A stretch of 64,000 nucleotides of DNA, from NCBI RefSeq assembly GCF_001412575.1, contig NZ_CP011834.1:186001-250000 (forward strand), given 5' to 3'. The DNA comes from Limnohabitans sp. 103DPR2 (lineage in GTDB: Bacteria; Pseudomonadota; Gammaproteobacteria; Burkholderiales; Burkholderiaceae_C). Numbering within the stretch: the first letter of the stretch is position 1; every line of letters begins with the position of its first letter. The notes below the pieces were generated by a model that was not told the DNA's origin, searched no databases, and was given only the letters and a program-made list of their open reading frames with translations. Shown here in pieces: positions 35,261 to 42,479 of this stretch. Both the position numbers and the translations under genes were made by a program.

Positions 35261-36994
35261 TTAACTCTCTTTGACCCCGAAGCGCTTGCCTGCCATTTGG
35301 GCGATGCCCACCAAAACCAGCAGCATCAAGATGAACAACACACTCAATGCTGAGAGCTCGACGTACTGGCCGTTTTCCCACAACTCCCAAATCACAATGG
35401 AGATCACTTCATTGCCTGGGCTGTACAACAGAATGGAGGTCGACAATTCACGGATCGAAACAATCATCACGTAGATCCAGCCAGCCACCAGACCAGGCTT
35501 TAGCAGCGGCAAGATGATGCGGCGGAACACAGTGAGCCAGCTTGCACCGCTCATGCCCGCAGACTCTTCCAAATCTTTGTGAATTTGCAACATGGACGTG
35601 GTGCTGTAGCGCAAACCATAGGGCAAAAAGCGCGTGATGTAGGCCAGCAAAATAATCCAGAAAGTGCCGTAAATGCCGATGTCAAATGTGAGATAGAAAA
35701 TCATGATCGACACGCCGAGCACCAAGCCTGGGAAGACCATTGGCAATGAAGCCAAGTTGTCCAACAGCCAGCGGCCACGAATTTTTGTTTTCACCACAAT
35801 CCAGCAAACCACTGAGGCCAACAGCATCACCACGGTTGCAGTGGTGAGAGACATCCACAAACTGTTGAAGGCGGCCGCACGAATGGTGTCTGAACCCAAG
35901 ATGTAGCGGTAGCCGTCTAAAGTGATGCGTGACAAAGCTTCGATGGAAGGCGGCGCATAAAACTTTTGCAGCGAGGACCACAACAATACCAAGAAGGGCA
36001 AGATCACAATCAGCAAAAAGTAGACGATGAAAATTGCCAAAGTGAAATAGCGCCAAACGCCCAAGTCAATGGTGCGAGGACGGAAACCCTTGCCCGTCAC
36101 GGTGGCGTATTTGTTACCAGAAGCCGAGATTCGCGCCTGGACATAAATGCCGCCTGTGGTCAGCAACAGCAAAATGACCGAGTAACTGGCGGCAAGACCA
36201 ATCTGACTGGGGTATTGGTGAATGGCTTGATAAATGGCCGAAGTGAACACCTGAATGCCGCCGGGCAAACCAAGTAGTGCTGGCACTTCAAAGGACTCAA
36301 TGGCACGCACAAACAGGGTGAGCACGGTTGCCACGATGGCCGGAAAAGCCAGTTTCAGCGTAATTCGCCACAAGGTATTGAGAATGCTAGAACCACTCAT
36401 CACAGCAGACTCTTCGAGTGAGGGGTCCATGGCCCTGAAGGCCGAAGACATCAACAAGAATGCCATGGGTGAGTAATGCAAACCATCGACCCAAATCATG
36501 CCCCACATGGAATAGATGTTGAAGGGCGGCGCACTCAAACCAAATGCGGCCATGGCCCATGTGTTGAGCAAACCAATCTTGGGACTGGCCAGCATGATCC
36601 ATGAAATGGTGAACAAAATGCTGGGAATGATCAGCGGCACGATGGACAAAGCAAAGAACAAGCGCCGCATGGGCGTGTTGGTTCTTTCGTTCATCCAGGC
36701 CAGTGCGGTACCAATGACAAAAGCCAAAAATGAACCGCCCAAAGCAAACTGCACGGAGTTCCAAAAAATGGCCACCGTTTCTGGGTTGGTGTACGCGGTG
36801 ACGTAATTCTCAAGCGTGAATGTGGAGGGTGACGTTGCAGTTTCAGGCGTGTGGAAACTTTGCCAAATCATGAAACAGAAGGGCACCAGAGCGAGCACGG
36901 CGACCACAGCCAAGCTGATGCCAATGACCACCCATTTGGCGTCGAACGCCGCCCCAAATTTGGGACTTGCAGTTTCTGCGACTGAACTTCTCAC
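35261..36994 (-). CDS. Fused ABC transporter permease (FbpB type, two permease domains)
   Basis: This 577-residue protein contains two tandem BPD_transp_1 domains, each with about six membrane segments. The EAA loops read EESAVMSGSSILNTLWRITLKLAFP in the first half and EESAGMSGASWLTVFRRIILPLLKP in the second. Duplication in a single chain is typical of FbpB and related importers. The start is a GTG with CTGGAG upstream. It is the first gene of the operon running to 26307, and an operator-like site lies at 37039-37075. Confidence 0.92.
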   Translation of the reverse strand: MRSSVAETASPKFGAAFDAKWVVIGISLAVVAVLALVPFCFMIWQSFHTPETATSPSTFTLENYVTAYTNPETVAIFWNSVQFALGGSFLAFVIGTALAWMNERTNTPMRRLFFALSIVPLIIPSILFTISWIMLASPKIGLLNTWAMAAFGLSAPPFNIYSMWGMIWVDGLHYSPMAFLLMSSAFRAMDPSLEESAVMSGSSILNTLWRITLKLAFPAIVATVLTLFVRAIESFEVPALLGLPGGIQVFTSAIYQAIHQYPSQIGLAASYSVILLLLTTGGIYVQARISASGNKYATVTGKGFRPRTIDLGVWRYFTLAIFIVYFLLIVILPFLVLLWSSLQKFYAPPSIEALSRITLDGYRYILGSDTIRAAAFNSLWMSLTTATVVMLLASVVCWIVVKTKIRGRWLLDNLASLPMVFPGLVLGVSIMIFYLTFDIGIYGTFWIILLAYITRFLPYGLRYSTTSMLQIHKDLEESAGMSGASWLTVFRRIILPLLKPGLVAGWIYVMIVSIRELSTSILLYSPGNEVISIVIWELWENGQYVELSALSVLFILMLLVLVGIAQMAGKRFGVKES

Positions 36995-37038
36995 GAATTA
37001 ATTCTCCAGATTGGCTCTGACGTACTCAGATATTTTTC

Positions 37039-37075
37039 GTTCTTTCATGTGGAACTACAGTCCACATATAGGCAC
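37039..37075. promoter_or_regulatory. Proposed IclR-type operator, site C (ABC-cupin operon), one repeat strong
   Basis: The 17-bp repeat GTTC-TTTCATGTG-GAAC (37039-37055) is exact. The second repeat at the expected 3-bp distance is degenerate (AGTC-N9-GCAC). In total 13 of 16 half-site bases match. The site begins 45 nt upstream of the permease GTG. Confidence 0.55.
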
Positions 37076-37211
37076 AAATGCCATTAGGCGGGAATGCTTG
37101 CTTCGTGTCAATAGTCGAGCCGCATGGTTTTCCCTGTCGAGAGTTTTATTCTCATCAGTCGAGAAAGAGTTTCTCGCCAAGCTCTTTTCAGAAAGCTTGA
37201 TTTACCTCATC

Positions 37212-37248
37212 ATTCTTTTATAAGGAACGATGTTCTTTTGAGCGGGAA
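37212..37248. promoter_or_regulatory. Proposed IclR-type operator, site D (iclR promoter)
   Basis: Half-sites are ATTC at 37212, GAAC at 37225, GTTC at 37232 and a degenerate GGAA at 37245, with 9-3-9 spacing (13 of 16 bases). It ends 134 nt before the iclR ATG, which suggests autoregulation. Confidence 0.55.
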
Positions 37249-37382
37249 ATAGATATGATGTCGCGGAATGCTCTGAAATGCCAAAAAACAAGGCTTGAAT
37301 CGCAGTCGCAGCCTAGCAATCACATTTCAGTCATGGCCCACTGTAAAAATTTCAATCAGCACTGATTCTTCACAACACATCC

Positions 37383-38165
37383 ATGACCACAGATTCCACA
37401 TCATCCAAAAGCTCACGCCTGTCGTCAGTCGCGGCCGCTGTGCGCGTCCTTAAATGTTTCTCCGAAGTGGAGCCCGAAATTGGCATCAGCAGCTTGGCCA
37501 AGCGTTTGTCTTTGGCCAAAAGCACGGTCCACCGTTTGGCGGTTACCCTGACCAGTGAGGGACTTTTAGAGCAAAGCCCAGAAACCGGTCGCTACCGCTT
37601 AGGCATCAATTTGTTCGTGATGGGCGCCTTGGTGCGCCGTCGCCTGGATGTGTCCAACATGGCCCAGCCCTTCCTGAATGTGCTGCGCGAGAAGACGGGC
37701 GAAACCATTCACTTGGCCGTGATGAATGAAACCAACATTTTGTACCTTTACAACTTGGAGAGCAGCCAAGCCATTCGCATGAAAAGCTACATCGGCACCA
37801 TCAAGCCCGCTTTTTGCACTTGCGAAGGACGTGCCATCGTGGCCTTTGGCGGTACCGAACTCATGAACAAAGTGCTCAGCAGCCCGTTGGCAGCCCGTAC
37901 GCCCGAAACGCAAACCGACCCCGCCAAATTGATGAAGATGTTTGCCGAAATTCGCGCCCACGGCTACGCCATCGATGACGAAGAGTCAGAGCAAGGCATG
38001 CGTGGCATTGGCGCGCCACTGCGTGACATCACAGGTCAAGTGGTGGCAGCCATCGGCATTGGCGGTCCCAGCCAACGCCTGACCTTGAAAAAATTACGCG
38101 GCTTGGCACCCGTGCTGTTAAACACGGCCGAGTCCATTTCGACACAACTCGGCTACCGGGCTTAA
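37383..38165 (+). CDS. IclR-family transcriptional regulator
   Basis: This 260-residue regulator has an N-terminal winged helix-turn-helix (about residues 15-75: GISSLAKRLSLAKSTVHRLAVTLTSEGLLEQ, then the wing GRYRLGINLF). A C-terminal effector-binding domain follows, containing FCTCEGRAIVAFGG near residues 140-153. IclR proteins respond to small aromatic or organic acids and usually act as dimers or tetramers on paired palindromes. It is the only catabolic-type regulator in the island. It is followed by the reductase gene after 37 nt and is probably co-transcribed with it and the second eutA-like gene. Confidence 0.93.
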   Translation: MTTDSTSSKSSRLSSVAAAVRVLKCFSEVEPEIGISSLAKRLSLAKSTVHRLAVTLTSEGLLEQSPETGRYRLGINLFVMGALVRRRLDVSNMAQPFLNVLREKTGETIHLAVMNETNILYLYNLESSQAIRMKSYIGTIKPAFCTCEGRAIVAFGGTELMNKVLSSPLAARTPETQTDPAKLMKMFAEIRAHGYAIDDEESEQGMRGIGAPLRDITGQVVAAIGIGGPSQRLTLKKLRGLAPVLLNTAESISTQLGYRA

Positions 38166-38202
38166 ACGCGCCATCTTTCCTTTCAAAAGGCGCTTCGAAA
38201 CC

Positions 38203-39246
38203 ATGTCTCAAGCAGTACACACCATTCAACTGGCGGGCACCGACCAGTCATTCCCATGCGCAGAAAACGACACCTTGCTGCGCGCCGCACTTCGAAATGG
38301 CATTGCCTTTCCATATGAGTGCAACGTCGGCTCCTGCGGCAATTGCAAATTTGAATTGCTAGAAGGCGTCATGGCCTCTTGCTGGCCCGAAGCCCCCGGT
38401 CTTTCCGACAAAGACCGTGCGCGCAACAGAGGACTGGGTTGCCAAAGTCGTCCCACAGGCCCCTTGCAAATCAAGCTGAGAACCAGCGACAAATACGCGC
38501 CACAGTTTCCGCCTGTGCGCACACCTGCCAAGCTCATCGCCTCGCGCGTCATCACGCATGACTTGTCTGAATTCACCTTTCAAACCGACGCGCCCATGCC
38601 CTTTTTAAGTGGCCAATACGCACTGATACAAATGGACGGCATTGCAGGACCGCGTGCCTACTCCATGAGCAATGTGGGTCTGTTCAGCGGCGAGAGCCAA
38701 GGCGGCAATTTGATCGAAGTGCAAGTGCGACGCGTGCCAGGCGGTCAAGGCAGCGCCCATTTGTTTGACCATTTGAAGCCAGGCGACCGCGTTGAAATCG
38801 ATGGCCCTTATGGCATGGCCTATTTGCGAGAAAACATTGAGCGTGACATTTTGTGCATCGCAGGTGGTTCCGGCTTGGCGCCCATGGTCTCCATTGCGCG
38901 CGGCACTTTCAGCAGCCCTCGCATGGCAGGCAGAAAACTCAGCTTCTTCTATGGCGCCCGCGCCATCCAAGATGTGTGTGGTCTAGACATGCTGACCACT
39001 TTGCCTCAGTGGCAAGAGCGCGGCACCTATCAAGCTGTGGTGTCGGGTGCCAACGAGGAAGAACACTTGCCTGAAGGCTACCTTCGCGGTTTTGTCCATG
39101 ATGCGGTCGCCCAAACTTATGGTGACCGCTTACAGCAAATGGAAATCTATTTTGCGGGTCCGGCCATGATGGGCCAGTCTCTTTTGAAAACCTTGATTGA
39201 TCTCAAAGTGCCCATGGACCAAGTGCACTTTGACCAGTTTTATTGA
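38203..39246 (+). CDS. 2Fe-2S/FAD/NAD(P)H reductase (oxygenase reductase type)
   Basis: This 347-residue electron-transfer flavoprotein has an N-terminal plant-type ferredoxin domain with C40, C45, C48 and C80 as cluster ligands. A ferredoxin-NADP reductase module follows: RAYSMSN binds FAD near residue 150 and CIAGGSGLAPMVSIA binds NAD(P) near residues 223-237. This order matches reductases of class III ring-hydroxylating dioxygenases and CDP-4-dehydro-6-deoxyglucose reductase-like proteins. It can plausibly feed the Rieske ferredoxin at 46128 and the two oxygenases. Its stop is only 9 nt from the second eutA-like gene, so it might also serve that ATPase. Confidence 0.92.
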   Translation: MSQAVHTIQLAGTDQSFPCAENDTLLRAALRNGIAFPYECNVGSCGNCKFELLEGVMASCWPEAPGLSDKDRARNRGLGCQSRPTGPLQIKLRTSDKYAPQFPPVRTPAKLIASRVITHDLSEFTFQTDAPMPFLSGQYALIQMDGIAGPRAYSMSNVGLFSGESQGGNLIEVQVRRVPGGQGSAHLFDHLKPGDRVEIDGPYGMAYLRENIERDILCIAGGSGLAPMVSIARGTFSSPRMAGRKLSFFYGARAIQDVCGLDMLTTLPQWQERGTYQAVVSGANEEEHLPEGYLRGFVHDAVAQTYGDRLQQMEIYFAGPAMMGQSLLKTLIDLKVPMDQVHFDQFY

Positions 39247-39255
39247 ACGGCGCGT

Positions 39256-41073
39256 ATGAGCAGCGAAGACATCAAAAACAAACACAGCGTCCAAGACCAC
39301 CAGTACGGCGCCGACACCTATCACACGCACGACGGTGAAGCCGATCACGACCATGATCATGATTTCGCCGGCGATGACCCTTCTCAAGAATCCCTCTGGC
39401 GCCAAGACAATGTGATCTTGCACAGCGTGGGCATTGATGTGGGCTCTTCTGGCACACAAGTGGTTTTTTCACGCATTCACTTGCGCCGCATTGCCGAGGA
39501 TTTGTCCAGCCGCTACACCGTGGTCGAACGCACGGCCTTGTACCAATCCCCCATCTCCCTCACGCCGTATTTGAACGACAGTTTGATGGACGCCAAAGCC
39601 TTGGGCACCATCATCGACAAGGCCTACCAAGACTCTGGCTTGCATCCCGATGAGATCGATGCCGGTGCCGTGATCTTGACCGGTGAAGCCTTGCGCCGTG
39701 AGAACAGCGAGTCGATTGCTGCGGTGTTGGCAGAGCAAGGCGGCGAATTTGTGTGCGCAACGGCGGGCCACCACATGGAAGCCATGCTGGCCGTTTACGG
39801 CTCGGGCGCTGCCAAACGCTCCTACGATGAAAAACATCGGATTTTGAACATCGACATTGGCGGAGGCACCACCAAATTGGGCCTGGTGCAAAACGGCGAG
39901 CTGATTGCCACGGCTGCCGTGCACTTGGGTGGCCGCCTCATGGTGGTGAACGAAACAAATGTGCTCACCCGACTTGACCCCGCAGGTGCTTACCTTGCTC
40001 AACAAGCGGGCTTCGATTGGAAATTGGGCGATCAAGTTTCGCGCCAAGATCTGGCCAAGGTGGCGCAGTGGATGGCCGATGCATTGGTGCGTGTTTTGAC
40101 GCAAAAATTCACACGCGAAGACCTGTCCAACCTGTACCTCACAGACCCCGTAGACGATTGGGGCCAACTCGATGGCATCATGTTCTCTGGTGGCGTAGGC
40201 GAGTATGTGTACCGCCGCGAAATGCGGGACTTCGGTGATTTGGGCAAACTGTTTGGTGAAGCTGTGCGTCAGCGCCTTGATCAAAACGCCGTTCCCGTTC
40301 CACTTTTGCCTGCAGGTGAATGCATTCGCGCCACCGTGCTGGGCGCATCCGAGTACAGCGTTCAGCTCAGTGGCAACACCACCTTCATTTCTGAACCTGC
40401 AGCCCTGCTGCCGCGAAAAAATCTGCAGGTGATTCCTTTGAACCTTGAGCTCAAAGAAACCATCGATCCCGTTGAGATTGCAGAAGCACTGGGCAAATCG
40501 TTCCGCAGACACGACTTGGTGGAAGGGGCGCAAGATGTGGCCATTTCACTGCGTTGGTTGGGCGCGCCCTCTTTCACACGACTGCATGCCTTGTCGCAAG
40601 GCATCTTGCAGGGACTGCCCGAAACCTTGAAACAACAGCGGCACTTGTACATCGTGACCGACGGCGACATCGCACACAACTTGGGGCATTTGTTCAAAGA
40701 AGACGAGCGCGTCAAGTGCGAAGTCTTGGTCATCGATGGTGTCACCCTGTGGGGCTTTGACTTTGTTGATTTGGGCCGCATTCGCATGCCCTCATGGACC
40801 GTGCCTGTCACCGTCAAGTCGCTGGTCTTCAATGAAGATCCCCGTGCGCATGGCAAATCAGATCCTGGCGAATGGCATGCCCACGAAGACGGCAAGATGC
40901 ACCGCCACGACCACAAGAAACCCCATTCACATGGCCATGGGCATTCACACGATCATGGCCACGACCATGGACACGGTCACTCACATGACCACGACCATCA
41001 TCATGACCATGGTCACGATCACGCACACGGCACACAACACGCACTGAACTTGGTCCACAAGGCCAAGCCATGA
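39256..41073 (+). CDS. EutA-family ASKHA ATPase with His-rich N- and C-terminal tails, copy 2
   Basis: This is a 605-residue EutA homologue, about 140 residues longer than the enteric protein. The ASKHA core runs from about residue 57 (V-G-I-D61-V-G-S-S) through LNIDIGGGTTKLGL and MFSGGVGEYVYRREMRDFGDLG. The N-terminus (residues 13-36) is rich in H and D. The C-terminal tail from residue 541 to about 595 contains some 26 histidines in HxH, HGH and HDH patterns, like the metal-storage tails of HypB, UreE and CobW proteins. It lies 9 nt behind the 2Fe-2S reductase and just upstream of nickel transport and sensing genes. A metal-delivery or metal-centre reactivation role is the best inference; no ethanolamine ammonia-lyase is present in the window. 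Confidence 0.87.
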   Translation: MSSEDIKNKHSVQDHQYGADTYHTHDGEADHDHDHDFAGDDPSQESLWRQDNVILHSVGIDVGSSGTQVVFSRIHLRRIAEDLSSRYTVVERTALYQSPISLTPYLNDSLMDAKALGTIIDKAYQDSGLHPDEIDAGAVILTGEALRRENSESIAAVLAEQGGEFVCATAGHHMEAMLAVYGSGAAKRSYDEKHRILNIDIGGGTTKLGLVQNGELIATAAVHLGGRLMVVNETNVLTRLDPAGAYLAQQAGFDWKLGDQVSRQDLAKVAQWMADALVRVLTQKFTREDLSNLYLTDPVDDWGQLDGIMFSGGVGEYVYRREMRDFGDLGKLFGEAVRQRLDQNAVPVPLLPAGECIRATVLGASEYSVQLSGNTTFISEPAALLPRKNLQVIPLNLELKETIDPVEIAEALGKSFRRHDLVEGAQDVAISLRWLGAPSFTRLHALSQGILQGLPETLKQQRHLYIVTDGDIAHNLGHLFKEDERVKCEVLVIDGVTLWGFDFVDLGRIRMPSWTVPVTVKSLVFNEDPRAHGKSDPGEWHAHEDGKMHRHDHKKPHSHGHGHSHDHGHDHGHGHSHDHDHHHDHGHDHAHGTQHALNLVHKAKP

Positions 41074-41088
41074 GCGGCGTTTGCCACT

Positions 41089-41117
41089 AAAAAGCGCAGC
41101 CCCTGTGCTTTTTTTTC
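41089..41117 (+). terminator. Rho-independent terminator after the His-rich eutA-like gene
   Basis: GCGCAG and CTGTGC pair (one G-U) around a three-base loop, preceded by five A and followed by nine T residues. It separates the iclR-reductase-eutA transcript from the transporter gene. Confidence 0.8.
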
Positions 41118-41125
41118 GCACCCAA

Positions 41126-41152
41126 GTATGACGAATTAGAAGAAAATCACAC
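41126..41152 (+). promoter_or_regulatory. Possible NikR operator before the nickel/cobalt transporter gene
   Basis: GTATGA at 41126-41131 and TCACAC at 41147-41152 are separated by 15 nt. The enterobacterial NikR box is GTATGA-N16-TCATAC, so one arm is exact, the other matches 5 of 6, and the spacing is one short. It abuts the transporter start codon. A nikR gene lies at the other end of the transporter gene, which makes the site plausible. Confidence 0.4.
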
Positions 41153-41153
41153 C

Positions 41154-42020
41154 ATGGATTTGAACACAACATCACTGCTCGCGACGTCAGGTTTGTTGCT
41201 CGCTTTGGGCTTCAGACACGGCCTCGACCCCGATCACATTGCGGCGGTCGATGGCATGACACGATTGCGCCACAAAGGTCGTGCTTATTGGAAAGCGCGC
41301 CTCACAGGCTTTCAATTTGCCTGCGGCCACAGCCTCACCATTTTGCTGGCCACCTTTGTGTTTTACATGTACGGCATTCAATTGCCCGAATGGCTGGACG
41401 CAGTGGGGCTTTGGATTTCGACATTCTTCCTGGTGTGGTTGGCTTACCGCAATTTGAAGTTTTGCTATTCGGGCAACGACGATCACCACCATGCAGGCAG
41501 CCCTGTGCAACGCAAAATTTTGCAAGCCATGGGTCCTTTTGCACATCCCATGGGCGTTGGCTTTGGTTTTGCCATTTCGTTCGACTCTTTGGCACAAGCC
41601 GGTCTGATGGCGGCCAAGGGTCACGAGTTGGGTGGCTTGTTTGCCATCATCGCCATGGCCCTTAGCTTTGGCATCGGCATGACGCTGGCCGACACCAGCA
41701 ATGGGTTGCTGATGCATTGGCTGGTCCATCGCAGCCATGCACTGGCGCACAACGCAGGTCGCATCATGAGTGGTGTGATTGCAACGCTGTCACTGATGGT
41801 GGTGGCCGTCGGTCACGCCAGCCAACACTTTGAAAACCTTGAAGCCATTTGGGACGCCTGGGGTGCCTACATCGGCCTCAGTGTCACTGGCATGGCGATC
41901 TTGGTCTACTTGGTCAGCATGCGCCTGTATCGCAGCGCCAATGCTAACTGGCAGGTTGTAAGTGCACATGGTGGACACCGTCCCCATGGTCGTGCCCCTT
42001 CGCTGCTTTTTCCAAAGTAA
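41154..42020 (+). CDS. NiCoT-family nickel/cobalt transporter (HoxN/NixA-like)
   Basis: This is a 288-residue inner-membrane permease with about eight hydrophobic segments. The NiCoT signature in the second segment is present as R-H22-G-L-D-P-D27-H28-I-A-A-V-D, the H-x4-D-H metal motif. Other family stretches are GFGFAISFDSLAQ and GIGMTLADTSNGLLMHW. Members import Ni2+ and/or Co2+ with high affinity. It is shorter than typical members (about 330-350). The last 77 bp overlap the convergent nikR gene, and the extreme C-terminus is encoded antisense to nikR, so its exact end is unusual but the frame is open. Confidence 0.9.
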   Translation: MDLNTTSLLATSGLLLALGFRHGLDPDHIAAVDGMTRLRHKGRAYWKARLTGFQFACGHSLTILLATFVFYMYGIQLPEWLDAVGLWISTFFLVWLAYRNLKFCYSGNDDHHHAGSPVQRKILQAMGPFAHPMGVGFGFAISFDSLAQAGLMAAKGHELGGLFAIIAMALSFGIGMTLADTSNGLLMHWLVHRSHALAHNAGRIMSGVIATLSLMVVAVGHASQHFENLEAIWDAWGAYIGLSVTGMAILVYLVSMRLYRSANANWQVVSAHGGHRPHGRAPSLLFPK

Positions 42021-42414
42021 CCGGCACAATTTGAACAGAGCCGTGGCGCACACCTGTTTGGGCCACGATGCGATGCGCAAATTGCCTCACATCTTTGGTT
42101 TTGCCGCGCAAAAATGCCACCTCTAAACAGTTGTCATGGTCCAAGTGCAAATGCATGCTGGACACCGTCAGGTCATGGTGGTCGTGCTGCAAATTGGCAA
42201 TGCGCTCGGCCATGGTGCGATCATGGTGGTTGTACACATAACCCAAATGCGCAATGCAGTGCTCGCTCTCGTTTTGACGCAAGGTTTCTTGCGAATGCCA
42301 ACCGCGAATCAGATCTCGAATCGCTTCCGAGCGGGAGGCATAGCCATTTTTTTCGGCCAATTGGTCCAAAATGGCAGCCAATTCGGTTTCAAGTGAAATG
42401 GTGATGCGTTCCAT
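41944..42414 (-). CDS. nikR: Nickel-responsive regulator NikR
   Basis: This 156-residue ribbon-helix-helix repressor has an N-terminal DNA-binding domain MERITISLETELAAILDQLAEKNGYASRSEAIRDLIRG. Its ACT-like nickel domain carries the high-affinity ligands as H-L-H-x5-C in SSMHLHLDHDNCLEV, plus the partner histidine in LQHDHHDL. These correspond to H87, H89, C95 and H76 of E. coli NikR. I chose the ATG at 42414, since the upstream extension has no homology. The tail is histidine-rich. It is convergent with and overlaps the transporter gene. Its presence points to nickel rather than cobalt as the sensed metal. Confidence 0.93.
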   Translation of the reverse strand: MERITISLETELAAILDQLAEKNGYASRSEAIRDLIRGWHSQETLRQNESEHCIAHLGYVYNHHDRTMAERIANLQHDHHDLTVSSMHLHLDHDNCLEVAFLRGKTKDVRQFAHRIVAQTGVRHGSVQIVPVTLEKAAKGHDHGDGVHHVHLQPAS

Positions 42415-42479
42415 GAAAGTGCCTTGCAAAAATAGTCAGCGAATGTCAGCATGATACGCAGAAGCACGCCCTCCAGTCC

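Larger units (their letters stand above)
36995..37382. other. Divergent control region between the ABC-cupin operon and iclR
   Basis: This 388-nt gap holds two operator-like sites (37039-37075 and 37212-37248), one nearer each start codon. Between them is a run of short pyrimidine-rich and TCGAG/CTCGA-containing sequence (about 37108-37180) with no clear structure. I see no coding frame and no RNA gene. Confidence 0.7.

Noticed and set aside
29512-36994. An iron (Fe3+) uptake system, as the ABC families would suggest
   Set aside because: There is no Fur-box-like sequence or siderophore gene, and the operon includes cupins, an MFS transporter and a ThDP enzyme. Organic substrate import is more likely.
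40867-41052. The histidine-rich tail as a frameshift or repeat artefact
   Set aside because: The frame is continuous with the EutA core, ends in a normal stop followed by a terminator, and the codons for His and Asp are mixed rather than a perfect tandem repeat.
42430-42479. Direct repeat GTCAGC-N4-GTCAGC between nikR and the CobW gene as a NikR operator
   Set aside because: It is a direct, not inverted, repeat and does not resemble the GTATGA/TCATAC arms.
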